Shown: piece after piece, positions 1-5,871 of the stretch
Layout: every line of letters begins with the position of its first letter
How positions within the stretch are numbered: the first letter of the stretch is position 1
Origin: Acidobacteriota bacterium
GTDB lineage: Bacteria; Acidobacteriota; Terriglobia; Bryobacterales; Bryobacteraceae
NCBI GenBank assembly: GCA_021788955.1
Contig: JAJYKC010000196.1
Location: forward strand, 1-5,871
Direction of reading: 5' to 3'
DNA: 5,871 nucleotides
Position numbers and translations under genes: made by a program
Notes under the pieces: model-generated
Databases searched by the model: none
What the model was told of the DNA's origin: nothing
Seen by the model: only the letters and a program-made list of their open reading frames with translations

Positions 1-442
1 GGTCCAGCCGCGCATTGTCCCCCAGGTTGATGAAAAGCTGCGTGGTGCGCGTGTTCGGGCCACTCGTCGCAAAGGTAAGCGTCCCGCGCGAGTTCGACTG
101 CCCCACCGGGTCGTCCGGGATGACGTTGTTGCGCCACCGGCTTTCAACGTCCGGGTCCTTGTTGATCCCGAACTGCACCACAAAACCCTTGAGCACGCGG
201 AAGAACCGCGCATCGTCGTAGAAATGCTGCTGGATCAGATCGTAGAAGCGGTCCGCCCCGTACGGCGCCCAAGCGCGGGTCACCTCAACGACGAATGTGC
301 CTTTGCTCGTGTCGAACTGGGCTTTATAAACCTCCGGCGCCGGTTTGCTGGGCGCGGCGGACTCCTGAGGAGCGCTCTGTTTCGAACCCGAACAGCCGGT
401 GAGCAGAACGGCAAGTGTGCAGAAGGCAGCGAATCGTGTCAT
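1..442 (-). CDS. Cyclophilin-type peptidyl-prolyl cis-trans isomerase, lipoprotein, 3' end outside the window
   Basis: I translated the minus strand from the ATG at 442-440; it stays open for 147 codons to the left edge, so the C-terminus is missing. Seen: a short hydrophobic signal peptide ending in a lipobox (Leu14-Thr-Gly-Cys17), then a Ser/Pro/Ala-rich linker to about residue 37. The cyclophilin fold starts near residue 39: KGTFVVEVTRAWAP, FFRVLKGFVVQFG (80-92) and TQLFINLGDNARLD (134-147). Family knowledge: cyclophilins isomerise Xaa-Pro bonds. The catalytic Arg is Arg82, and the substrate-pocket Phe, Gln and Phe correspond to Phe87, Gln90 and Phe137. The usual FHRV histidine is Phe81 here. 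Inferred: a lipid-anchored periplasmic or outer-membrane folding factor. The ATGA overlap with the polA stop indicates co-transcription and translational coupling. No convincing Shine-Dalgarno sequence precedes the ATG. Confidence 0.93.
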   Translation of the reverse strand, partial: MTRFAAFCTLAVLLTGCSGSKQSAPQESAAPSKPAPEVYKAQFDTSKGTFVVEVTRAWAPYGADRFYDLIQQHFYDDARFFRVLKGFVVQFGINKDPDVESRWRNNVIPDDPVGQSNSRGTLTFATSGPNTRTTQLFINLGDNARLD

Positions 443-3003
443 TTGGCGTCACGCCAATTCTCGCCGATTCCCACTTCCACTACAAGTGGGACGGCAAAGC
501 TGTGCACATGCTCCATTTCGTGTTTGACCATCGCCGCAAGGCCGTCAACCTCCTCCGGCGGAGCCTCGAAAACCAGTTCGTCGTGTACCTGCAGCAGCAT
601 CCGGCTTCGAAGCTTACCTTCCGCCATCGCGCGGTCGATGCGGATCATGGCGAGCTTGATCAGGTCCGCCGCGGCGCCCTGCAGCGGCGTGTTGACGGCG
701 GTGCGCTCGGCAAACGAACGCGCGCTCGGGTTCGGGCTGTCCAGTCCCGGTATCGGACGCCGCCGCCCGAACAACGTGCGCGCGTACCCGGTCGAGCGTG
801 CCTCTTCGACCGCCGCGTCAATGTACCGTCGCACCCCTTCGTGCCGGGCAAAGTACGTATTGATGTACCGCTCCGCTTCCTGCCGCGAAATGCCGAGCGA
901 CTGCGCCAGCCCGAACGGCGTCTGCCCGTACACGATCCCGAAATTCACGGCCTTGGCCGCGCGCCGCATCTCGGACGTAACCAGAGCCGGCATCACGCCG
1001 AATACCTCCGCCGCCGTCCGTGCGTGAATGTCTTCGCCGTTGCGGAAGGCCTCGGTCAGCACCGCATCGCCGGACACATCGGCGAGCAGCCGAAGCTCAA
1101 TCTGCGAATAGTCCGCTGCCAGCAGCTTCCAGCCCTTCTCCGGCACGAACGCGGCTCGAATCTCGCGTCCGAGATCGGTGCGGATCGGGATGTTCTGCAG
1201 ATTCGGGTCCGAGGAAGACAACCGGCCCGTGGCCGCGCCCGTCTGGTGGAACGTCGTGTGGATGCGTCCGCTCGAGGCCCGCACAAGCTGCGGCAGCGCG
1301 TCGATATACGTGCCCTTCAGCTTGGTCAGTTGCCGGTACTCCAGCACCAGCCGGGCAATCTCGTAATCGCCGGCCAGCCCTTCGAGGACGCTCGCGTCGG
1401 TCGAAGGCTGCTTGCTCCGGCCGCGCGTCGGAGCGGGCAGTTGAAGATCTTCGAACAACACCTTCGCCAGTTGCTGCGGGGAATTGATGTTGAACGGCTT
1501 GCCCGCGAGCGCGTGGATCGCCGAGGTGAGCCGCTCGATCTCCGTTTCCAGCCGCCGCGACATTTCAGCCAGGGCTTCCGGCGCGATCGAAATGCCATTC
1601 GCCTCCATCCGGGCGAGCACGGGAGCCAGCGGAAGGTCAATCTCGTCATACACCCGCGTCAGGCCCGCGTCCCGAACCTCGGCGGCCAGGCGCGGCCCGA
1701 GTTCGGCAGCCAGCGACGCCGAGGCCGCGGCGCCCGGAGCGGGTGGAGCGTGCTTGTATTTATCCGAGAGAAATGACAGCGAGCACCCGCCCGGGTCCGC
1801 CGTGAGGAGGAACTCATACAGCATCAGGTCATGAGCCACGCCACTTAGCGCAACACCTGTGCCATCGAGCGCTAGAAGCGTCGATTTCAGGTCGTACACC
1901 GCTTTCGGCCGCTTCCCGTCCGAAAGGAACGGCCCGGCGGCTGAAAGAAGCTCGATTGCAAACTCCCGCGCATGGCCCGCTCGGGCGGCCACGGCCGCCA
2001 TCGGAGGAACTAACGCGCCCTCCTCCCGCTTCGCCACCGCGAAACCCGCCGCGCTATCGGCGGGGATCGACTCGAGATACGCCTCCAGTTCCGCAGCCGT
2101 CCCCAGTTCGGCATAATCCCCGGCCCCCACCGGAGCGTTTGCCGCAGTCTGTTTCAGCAGGCTGTGAAATTCGAGCTCCTGGTACAGGCCCCGGAGCTCC
2201 GCCCATTCCGGCGCCTGCGCCCGCAGGCTCTCAATTTCGGCTTCAATCGGCACGCTCGTATCGACGGTCGCCAGATGCTTGCTCAACAGGATCTGATCGC
2301 GGTGGGCAAGAAGACTCTCCCGGTGCGTCTTCTTCTTGACCTCGTCCGCGCGGTCCAGCGCCGCCTCCACCGAACCGAACTGAGCGATCAGCTCCTTCGC
2401 CCCTTTGTCGCCAATCCCGGGCGCGCCGGGGATGTTGTCGACGGCATCGCCCTTCAGCGCCAGCAGGTCAGCCACCTGCGTCGGCTTGACGCCCATGAAC
2501 TCCTCCGTCCGCGCGGCGTCGTAAAGCGTGTCGTCCTTCGCCGGGTTGAGCATCGATATGTGCCCGTCAACCAGTTGCAGCAGGTCCTTGTCGCTCGAGA
2601 CAATAACCACGTCGAATTTGCCGGAAGCCCGGCGCGCCAGCGCACCGATCACATCGTCCGCCTCAAATCCCGGGAACTCCAGAATCGGAACCCGCATCGC
2701 CTCCAGCATGCGCCGGATGTACGGAATCTGCTGCGCAAGCTCCGGCGGCATCTCCGCCCGGTTCGCCTTGTAGCCCGCGAACGCTTCGTCCCGGAACGTC
2801 TTGCCACTTTCAAACACCGCGCCGAGGTAGTCCGGATGATGGGTCTCCACCAGTTTCCGCAGCATGTTGTGAAAGATGTAAACCGCCTCCGTCGGCAAGC
2901 CCGCGTTCGTGCGCATCGGAGGCGCACCGGAGCGCGCGCGCGCGTGGTAGGCACGGAAGATGTAGCCGTAGGAATCGACAAGGAACAGCCGGAGGCGCGG
3001 CAT
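439..3003 (-). CDS. polA: DNA polymerase I (5' nuclease + polymerase; 3'-5' exonuclease domain degenerate)
   Basis: 854 aa, complete, in the size range of Taq and Bst Pol I. Role: Okazaki fragment maturation and gap filling in excision repair, in the cytoplasm. Domains seen: 5' nuclease at about 1-290, with Asp10, the YKANR motif (Lys79), FEADD (114-117), SSDKD (136-140) and GDAVDNIPG plus the helix-hairpin-helix GIGDKGA (185-202). A vestigial 3'-5' exonuclease domain follows at about 295-450. The polymerase domain at about 455-854 has TGRLSSSDPNLQNIP (592-606), motif A DYSQIELR (Asp631, Glu636), motif B RRAAKAVNFGIVYG (Arg680, Lys684, Phe688, Tyr692) and motif C QVHDE (Asp808, Glu809). The first acidic exonuclease motif (DxE) is absent, and the segment carrying the third motif is shortened, so proofreading is probably lost. 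The ATG at 3003 matches the usual N-terminus (LVDSYGYIFRAYHA). The stop overlaps the downstream PPIase ATG. Confidence 0.98.
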   Translation of the reverse strand: MPRLRLFLVDSYGYIFRAYHARARSGAPPMRTNAGLPTEAVYIFHNMLRKLVETHHPDYLGAVFESGKTFRDEAFAGYKANRAEMPPELAQQIPYIRRMLEAMRVPILEFPGFEADDVIGALARRASGKFDVVIVSSDKDLLQLVDGHISMLNPAKDDTLYDAARTEEFMGVKPTQVADLLALKGDAVDNIPGAPGIGDKGAKELIAQFGSVEAALDRADEVKKKTHRESLLAHRDQILLSKHLATVDTSVPIEAEIESLRAQAPEWAELRGLYQELEFHSLLKQTAANAPVGAGDYAELGTAAELEAYLESIPADSAAGFAVAKREEGALVPPMAAVAARAGHAREFAIELLSAAGPFLSDGKRPKAVYDLKSTLLALDGTGVALSGVAHDLMLYEFLLTADPGGCSLSFLSDKYKHAPPAPGAAASASLAAELGPRLAAEVRDAGLTRVYDEIDLPLAPVLARMEANGISIAPEALAEMSRRLETEIERLTSAIHALAGKPFNINSPQQLAKVLFEDLQLPAPTRGRSKQPSTDASVLEGLAGDYEIARLVLEYRQLTKLKGTYIDALPQLVRASSGRIHTTFHQTGAATGRLSSSDPNLQNIPIRTDLGREIRAAFVPEKGWKLLAADYSQIELRLLADVSGDAVLTEAFRNGEDIHARTAAEVFGVMPALVTSEMRRAAKAVNFGIVYGQTPFGLAQSLGISRQEAERYINTYFARHEGVRRYIDAAVEEARSTGYARTLFGRRRPIPGLDSPNPSARSFAERTAVNTPLQGAAADLIKLAMIRIDRAMAEGKLRSRMLLQVHDELVFEAPPEEVDGLAAMVKHEMEHVHSFAVPLVVEVGIGENWRDAK
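443..457 (-). promoter_or_regulatory. Palindrome abutting the PPIase start codon (candidate coupling hairpin)
   Basis: TTGGCGT-C-ACGCCAA is a perfect inverted repeat with 7-nt arms and a 1-nt centre. It lies in the last polA codons and ends directly next to the PPIase ATG at 442. In the mRNA it can fold as TTGGCG-TGA-CGCCAA, a 6-bp stem with a 3-nt loop, covering where a ribosome binding site for the PPIase would lie. Inferred: ribosomes finishing polA would open it and allow re-initiation. It could instead be a chance result of codon use, or a protein-binding site. There is no T-tract, so it is not an intrinsic terminator. Confidence 0.4.
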
Positions 3004-3009
3004 GAATTA

Positions 3010-3015
3010 ACTATA
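3010..3015 (-). promoter_or_regulatory. Candidate -10 element for polA
   Basis: On the minus strand TATAGT lies six bases before the polA ATG, a one-mismatch fit to the TATAAT consensus. No good -35 hexamer is seen 16-19 bases upstream, and there is no Shine-Dalgarno sequence between the element and the ATG. If it is used, transcription would begin at or very near the A of the ATG and give a leaderless mRNA. A promoter further upstream in 3020-3120 is equally possible. Confidence 0.25.
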
Positions 3016-3070
3016 CTAACCGCTGGGCCTATGGGATGAATCGCACCTGCAAACTGTGGCTTGAGCGCTA

Positions 3071-3086
3071 CACAAATCCCACAAAT
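3071..3086. repeat. Tandem CACAAAT direct repeat in the divergent intergenic region
   Basis: CACAAAT occurs at 3071-3077 and again at 3080-3086, a 9-bp period, inside the roughly 211-bp region between the divergently transcribed polA and lpxC. It might be an operator half-site pair or chance in AT-richer sequence. Apart from this and the promoter-like hexamers, I see nothing else structured in 3004-3214. Confidence 0.25.
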
Positions 3087-3161
3087 ACCGTGTCAGAAAC
3101 GCCACATACAAAAGTTTATAACCTCCATTGAATCAAACAGCTACGCATCTGCATCCGACGC

Positions 3162-3170
3162 TGATAGAAT
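3162..3170 (+). promoter_or_regulatory. Candidate extended -10 promoter for the lpxC operon
   Basis: TGATAGAAT matches the extended -10 pattern (TG, one base, then TAGAAT). It would place a transcription start near 3177, giving a leader of about 38 nt before the lpxC TTG. The -35 position, around 3142-3147 (TACGCA), is poor, as is often true of extended -10 promoters. A second weaker -10-like hexamer, TATAAC, lies at 3117-3122. Confidence 0.4.
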
Positions 3171-3202
3171 GTTGGGTTTAGTGAACCTGATACGGACGAT
3201 TC

Positions 3203-3208
3203 AGAGGA
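3203..3208 (+). promoter_or_regulatory. Ribosome binding site that fixes the lpxC TTG start
   Basis: AGAGGA lies six bases before the TTG at 3215, a good Shine-Dalgarno match and spacing. An in-frame TGA at 3188-3190 and the absence of ATG, GTG or another TTG between it and 3215 leave this TTG as the only standard start codon consistent with the conserved LpxC N-terminus. Confidence 0.7.
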
Positions 3209-3214
3209 TTTATC

Positions 3215-4105
3215 TTGAGATTTGAAACTACCGTTCAGCGGCCCGTTGAGGCGAGAGGCGTCGGGCTGCATCACGGAGTGCCGGTACACATTCGAATTCT
3301 TCCCGCGCCTCCTTCCACCGGAATCGTCTTCCTGCGAACCGATCTGGACCGCTTCCCGGTTCCTGCAAGCTGGCGCCACGTGGCCCGGGTCAGCTACGCG
3401 ACAAGCCTGATGCGCCAGGGCGTCTTGATATCGACTACCGAACACCTGCTGAGCGTTTTGTACAGCATGGGAGTGGACAACGCCTACATCGAGATTGACA
3501 ACCTGGAGGTGCCGATCCTCGACGGCAGCGGACAGCCCTACGTGGAGTTGCTGCGCCAAGCCGGCCTGAAGGCGTACCGGCGCCGGAAGAAGTATTTGAG
3601 AATCCGCCGGCCGGTTTCGGTGGAAACGGGGAACAAAAGAATCACCATTCTTCCCTCAGACCGGTTCCTGCTGACCTGCGACATTTTCTTCGACCATCCG
3701 CTGATCGGAAGACAGTCGCTGGATCTGGAAGTGACGCCGGAGAGGTATGCGACGGAAATCGCGCCGGCCAGGACCTTCGGCTTCGAGCACGAATTGCCGC
3801 AGATGAGGGATATGGGCCTCATCCGCGGGGCGAGCCTCGACAACGCCATCTGTTTCCAGGCCGCAAGCGTCGCTAACGTTGGGGGGTTGCGATTCCCGGA
3901 CGAGTGTTGCCGGCACAAAACGCTGGACCTGATCGGGGATCTGGCGCTGGTGGGAAGGCCGCTCCTGGGCCACGTCATCGCGGAGAGGGCCGGCCACGCC
4001 ATGCACGCCGAACTGGTGAAACGCATCATGTCGGACCCGACCATTTACGAGATCCTGAGCTTCGACCAGTTGGCCACGCGCGTCGCGCATTCGCTTGTCC
4101 CGTAA
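3215..4105 (+). CDS. lpxC: UDP-3-O-acyl-N-acetylglucosamine deacetylase
   Basis: 296 aa, complete, close to the roughly 305 aa of the E. coli enzyme. It is a zinc amidase that removes the N-acetyl group from UDP-3-O-acyl-GlcNAc, the committed step of lipid A synthesis, in the cytoplasm. Motifs seen: GVGLHHG (16-21); STTEHL (73-78) with catalytic Glu76 and zinc ligand His77; the DGSGQPYV segment (103-110); ARTFGFEHE (185-193) with Thr187; RHKTLDLIGDL (233-243) with zinc ligands His234 and Asp238, plus Lys235 and Asp242; and the catalytic His261 in AGHAMH. All expected active-site residues are present. It is not fused to FabZ, unlike in some lineages such as Bacteroidetes. The start is TTG. It is first of a probable four-gene envelope operon, and its end overlaps the next gene by 11 nt. 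Confidence 0.97.
   Translation: MRFETTVQRPVEARGVGLHHGVPVHIRILPAPPSTGIVFLRTDLDRFPVPASWRHVARVSYATSLMRQGVLISTTEHLLSVLYSMGVDNAYIEIDNLEVPILDGSGQPYVELLRQAGLKAYRRRKKYLRIRRPVSVETGNKRITILPSDRFLLTCDIFFDHPLIGRQSLDLEVTPERYATEIAPARTFGFEHELPQMRDMGLIRGASLDNAICFQAASVANVGGLRFPDECCRHKTLDLIGDLALVGRPLLGHVIAERAGHAMHAELVKRIMSDPTIYEILSFDQLATRVAHSLVP
4078..4088 (+). promoter_or_regulatory. Small GC palindrome just before the pgsA-like start
   Basis: GCGCG-T-CGCGC is a perfect 11-bp palindrome in the last lpxC codons, six bases before the TTG of the next gene. As RNA it could fold to a 4-bp stem with a 3-nt loop. No Shine-Dalgarno sequence is visible before that TTG, so the gene is likely translated by coupling to lpxC. 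In GC-rich DNA such a short palindrome may be chance. Confidence 0.2.
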
Positions 4106-4670
4106 GCTTCCGAATTTTCTGAGTTTGCTGCGCGCGGCGCTCGCGCCCGCCGTTGCATGGGCGATTCTGCGCCGGCACGAACGAATCGCTCTGGCCGTTC
4201 TGCTTCTGGCCGCCATCACCGATTATCTGGACGGCTGGGCGGCGCGAAGGCTGCGGGTAGAATCGGCGCTCGGCGCCTATCTGGATCCGATCGCCGACAA
4301 ACTGCTGCTCGTGACCGTCTATTTTTCCGAGGGGCTGGCCGGTTACCTCCCGGCATGGCTGGTGGCCTTGGTGTTCGGCCGGGACCTGATGATCCTCGCG
4401 TTCGCCGCCTGGGCTTTGTTATTCACCCGGCTGAGGAGTTTCCCGCCGTCGGTTTGGGGCAAGATAAGCACCGGCGCGCAGATTGCCGTCGGGCTGGCCG
4501 TGCTGGCCGATCCGTCCGCGCGGCTGGACCGGGGACTGGTCCTGGCAACCGTCGCCGTGCCGACCGCCTGGAGCGGACTTCACTATACCTGGCGCGGAAT
4601 TATGATGCTGCGAGACCTGGCGCGCAACAGCGCCAAAACGGCGATTGACGGCGGCGTGAAGCGGGGTTAG
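4095..4670 (+). CDS. CDP-alcohol phosphatidyltransferase, PgsA-like (phosphatidylglycerophosphate synthase or relative)
   Basis: 191 aa, complete, similar in length to E. coli PgsA (182 aa). The family signature D-x2-DG-x2-AR-x8-G-x3-D-x3-D is matched exactly: Asp43, Asp46, Gly47, Ala50, Arg51, Gly60, Asp64 and Asp68. These residues bind the divalent metals and the CDP-diacylglycerol headgroup. The N-terminus KLPNFLSLLR resembles the interfacial start of PgsA proteins and supports the TTG at 4095. Several hydrophobic segments (about 10-25, 30-45, 66-82, 85-110, 120-137 and 145-160) fit a six-helix inner-membrane enzyme. The likely reaction is CDP-diacylglycerol plus glycerol-3-phosphate to phosphatidylglycerophosphate. 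Cardiolipin synthase of the CDP-alcohol type or another headgroup specificity cannot be excluded from sequence alone. It overlaps lpxC by 11 nt, which suggests coupled production of lipid A and phospholipid enzymes. Confidence 0.9.
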   Translation: MSRKLPNFLSLLRAALAPAVAWAILRRHERIALAVLLLAAITDYLDGWAARRLRVESALGAYLDPIADKLLLVTVYFSEGLAGYLPAWLVALVFGRDLMILAFAAWALLFTRLRSFPPSVWGKISTGAQIAVGLAVLADPSARLDRGLVLATVAVPTAWSGLHYTWRGIMMLRDLARNSAKTAIDGGVKRG

Positions 4671-4679
4671 TCTAAAGTT

Positions 4680-5258
4680 GTGCAAGGGCAACCTACACGC
4701 TATCCGGCCGCGCGGTCGCTGTTGTTCGCCGGGCTCGGCGGCTTGGCCCTGGCGGCGGTGTCCGCCTCGATCTCGCTGACTCTCCCGGCCGCTTGGGTCG
4801 CGACCGGCGCTCTTGCCGTGAGCGGCCTGCTCGCGGTCGCGATGGGCCTGATTCCGGGCGTCGAAATCGGAGACACGCACCTGGTGCAGCGCAGAACGCG
4901 CATTCCCTGGACCGGCATATATCAAGTGAGGCGGCTCGCGATGACGCCCCTCGTTATGCGCCTGACGCTCGCCAGCCGCGAAGAAACACTCGTGATTCAT
5001 TGCGGGAGCCGCGTGGCAAGGGAGTCGTTGTTGCACGACATCCGGCTGATGTCGCGCGGCGCCGTCATCGACGGCGTCCCCTATCGGGAGTTCTGGGGAT
5101 TGGGCGCAGAGGAGCCCACCAAGCCGAAACTGCGGCGCTATCCGCTGCTGCTCGCCAACGACGAAGCGGAAGTGGAGCGTATGTTCCAGCAATTGAAGTC
5201 GGTCGGGCATCTCGATTCGAACAACTCTCCGCCGGACAGCGGTCCGGAGCGCCAATAG
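4680..5258 (+). CDS. Two-TM membrane protein of unrecognised family, possible bacterial PH-like domain
   Basis: 192 aa, complete. I do not recognise a named family. Seen: a short basic N-terminus, two hydrophobic segments (about 11-33 and 37-59) separated by a brief turn, then a soluble part. Residues 61-125 alternate short hydrophobic strands with charged turns (VEIGDTHLVQRRTRIPWTGI, LVMRLTLASREETLVI) and end in a helix-like stretch (ARESLLHDIRLMSR). This is the layout of small membrane-anchored bacterial PH-like (bPH2/YdbS-type) proteins, but the resemblance is by pattern only. A charged helix (DEAEVERMFQQLKSV, 161-175) and a Ser/Pro-rich disordered tail follow. GTG at 4680 is the only start between the upstream in-frame stop (4668-4670) and the first membrane segment, and no clear Shine-Dalgarno sequence precedes it. 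It is nine bases after the pgsA-like gene and in the same frame. The context suggests an envelope or lipid role. Confidence 0.75.
   Translation: MQGQPTRYPAARSLLFAGLGGLALAAVSASISLTLPAAWVATGALAVSGLLAVAMGLIPGVEIGDTHLVQRRTRIPWTGIYQVRRLAMTPLVMRLTLASREETLVIHCGSRVARESLLHDIRLMSRGAVIDGVPYREFWGLGAEEPTKPKLRRYPLLLANDEAEVERMFQQLKSVGHLDSNNSPPDSGPERQ
5232..5247. repeat. Perfect 6-bp inverted repeat near the end of the two-TM gene
   Basis: CCGGAC-AGCG-GTCCGG forms a 6-bp GC-rich stem with a 4-nt loop, within the last codons of the two-TM membrane gene and about 30 nt before the next start. No run of T follows, so it is not a standard intrinsic terminator. It could modulate translation or mRNA stability, or be chance. 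Confidence 0.3.
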
Positions 5259-5277
5259 CCGCTACGGATTTCTCACG

Positions 5278-5871
5278 TTGACCGCCCGCCGCCTGCGCGC
5301 CGCCGCCGTCACTGGCGCCGTCCTTGCTCTGCTGCTTGTTCTCGCATGGCGTACCTGTCTGTCCGCCCTCGGTGAGTTCCTGGTCAAGTCCGAACCGCCC
5401 CGCCATGCCGATATCGTCGTCGTCCTCGCCGGCGATTACTCGGGCGATCGCATCCGGAAGGCGGCCGAACTCGTCAGGCAGGGCTACGCCCCGAAGGTTC
5501 TCGTCAGCGGCCCGAGCGGCTTATACGGCGAACATGAGAGCGACGCCGCCATCCGCTTCATCATCCGCCAAGGCTACCCGGCATCCTGGTTCATCCCCTT
5601 TCCCAACGACTCACGCTCAACGCGCGAGGAGGCCCGGGACGTCGCGGCGAAACTGCGAGAATTAGGATTGGTGCGCGCAGACATCGTTACCAGCAACTAC
5701 CACACTCGCCGCGCGCGAACTGACTACATCGAGGATGCCCCGGGAATCGAGTTTTCCATGGTCGCCTCGCCCGACGAGTATTTCACGCCCGAAGGCTGGT
5801 GGAAAACGCGCGAGGGCCGGAAGACCTTCCTGCTGGAATGGCTGAAGACCTTGGCGAGTTGGGCGCACTTG
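5278..5871 (+). CDS. DUF218 (YdcF/SanA-type) membrane-anchored protein, 3' end outside the window
   Basis: I translated from TTG at 5278; the frame stays open for 198 codons to the right edge. Seen: basic residues then one hydrophobic segment (about 8-27), an N-terminal membrane anchor or uncleaved signal. The DUF218 domain follows: ADIVVVLAGDYSGDRIRKAAELVRQGY (44-70), KVLVSG (73-78), an acidic/His segment GEHESDAA (84-91), NDSRSTREEARDVAAKLRELG (110-130) and IVTSNYHTRRA (136-146). The Trp-rich EGWWKTREGRKTFLLEWLK (172-190) is typical of the family's C-terminus, so probably only a few residues are missing. Family members are envelope proteins linked to vancomycin sensitivity (SanA) and the ElyC envelope-integrity factor, but no biochemical reaction is firmly assigned. 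It begins 19 nt after the preceding stop, probably in the same operon. No ATG, GTG or TTG lies in frame between the upstream stop at 5194 and 5278. Confidence 0.88.
   Translation, partial: MTARRLRAAAVTGAVLALLLVLAWRTCLSALGEFLVKSEPPRHADIVVVLAGDYSGDRIRKAAELVRQGYAPKVLVSGPSGLYGEHESDAAIRFIIRQGYPASWFIPFPNDSRSTREEARDVAAKLRELGLVRADIVTSNYHTRRARTDYIEDAPGIEFSMVASPDEYFTPEGWWKTREGRKTFLLEWLKTLASWAHL

Noticed and set aside
415..1776. A 453-codon open frame on the plus strand, antisense to polA
   Set aside because: It is opposite an unmistakable polA frame, its translation is Arg/Pro-rich low-complexity with no motif, and GC-rich codon use produces such long antisense frames.
2932..2944. Alternating GC run of 13 bases
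   Set aside because: It encodes the Ala-Arg-Ala-Arg stretch after the conserved AYH of polA; a short simple run in GC-rich coding sequence, with no sign of frameshift.
2164..3039. A 291-codon plus-strand frame antisense to the start of polA
   Set aside because: It has an Arg/His/Val-rich composition, no recognisable domain, and is explained entirely by the polA 5' nuclease coding sequence on the other strand.
5232..5247. GC-rich inverted repeat as a transcription terminator
   Set aside because: There is no following T-tract, and the next gene starts about 30 nt downstream in the same direction, so termination here is unlikely.
4419..5255. A 278-codon minus-strand frame across the PgsA-like and two-TM genes
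   Set aside because: It spans two sense genes, is Arg/Gln/His-rich and motif-free; the CDP-alcohol signature on the plus strand identifies the real frame.
5324..5665. A 113-codon plus-strand frame inside the DUF218 gene
   Set aside because: Ser/Arg/Pro-rich translation with no domain; the overlapping frame from 5278 carries a clear DUF218 domain.

Overview
This is a GC-rich bacterial chromosomal window, densely coded and organised as two divergent gene groups around a short AT-richer intergenic region at about 3004-3214. The organism is diderm: lpxC (lipid A synthesis) and a lipoprotein-type peptidyl-prolyl isomerase are both present. High GC, frequent TTG/GTG starts, a Bst/Taq-like proofreading-deficient polA and a free-standing lpxC would fit an Acidobacteriota member (for example the Bryobacterales/Solibacter group). 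That placement is an inference, not a demonstrated assignment.

Minus strand, reading leftward from 3003: polA encodes a full-length DNA polymerase I with an intact 5' nuclease and polymerase but a decayed 3'-5' exonuclease domain. Its TGA stop overlaps the ATG of a cyclophilin-type peptidyl-prolyl isomerase with a lipoprotein signal, which runs off the left edge. A perfect 15-bp palindrome in the last polA codons sits directly against that ATG.

Plus strand, reading rightward from 3215: lpxC, a CDP-alcohol phosphatidyltransferase (PgsA-like), a small protein with two predicted membrane segments and no recognised family, and a DUF218/YdcF-type membrane-anchored protein that runs off the right edge. 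The genes overlap or are separated by 9-19 nt, so they probably form one operon, and all are envelope-related. All four appear to start with non-ATG codons (TTG, TTG, GTG, TTG).

I see no mobile element, CRISPR array, rRNA or tRNA, phage gene, or toxin/defence module. The window looks like ordinary core chromosome. The points worth a second look are the gene-junction structures, the run of non-ATG starts, the unassigned two-TM protein inside a lipid-synthesis operon, and the exonuclease-dead PolA.
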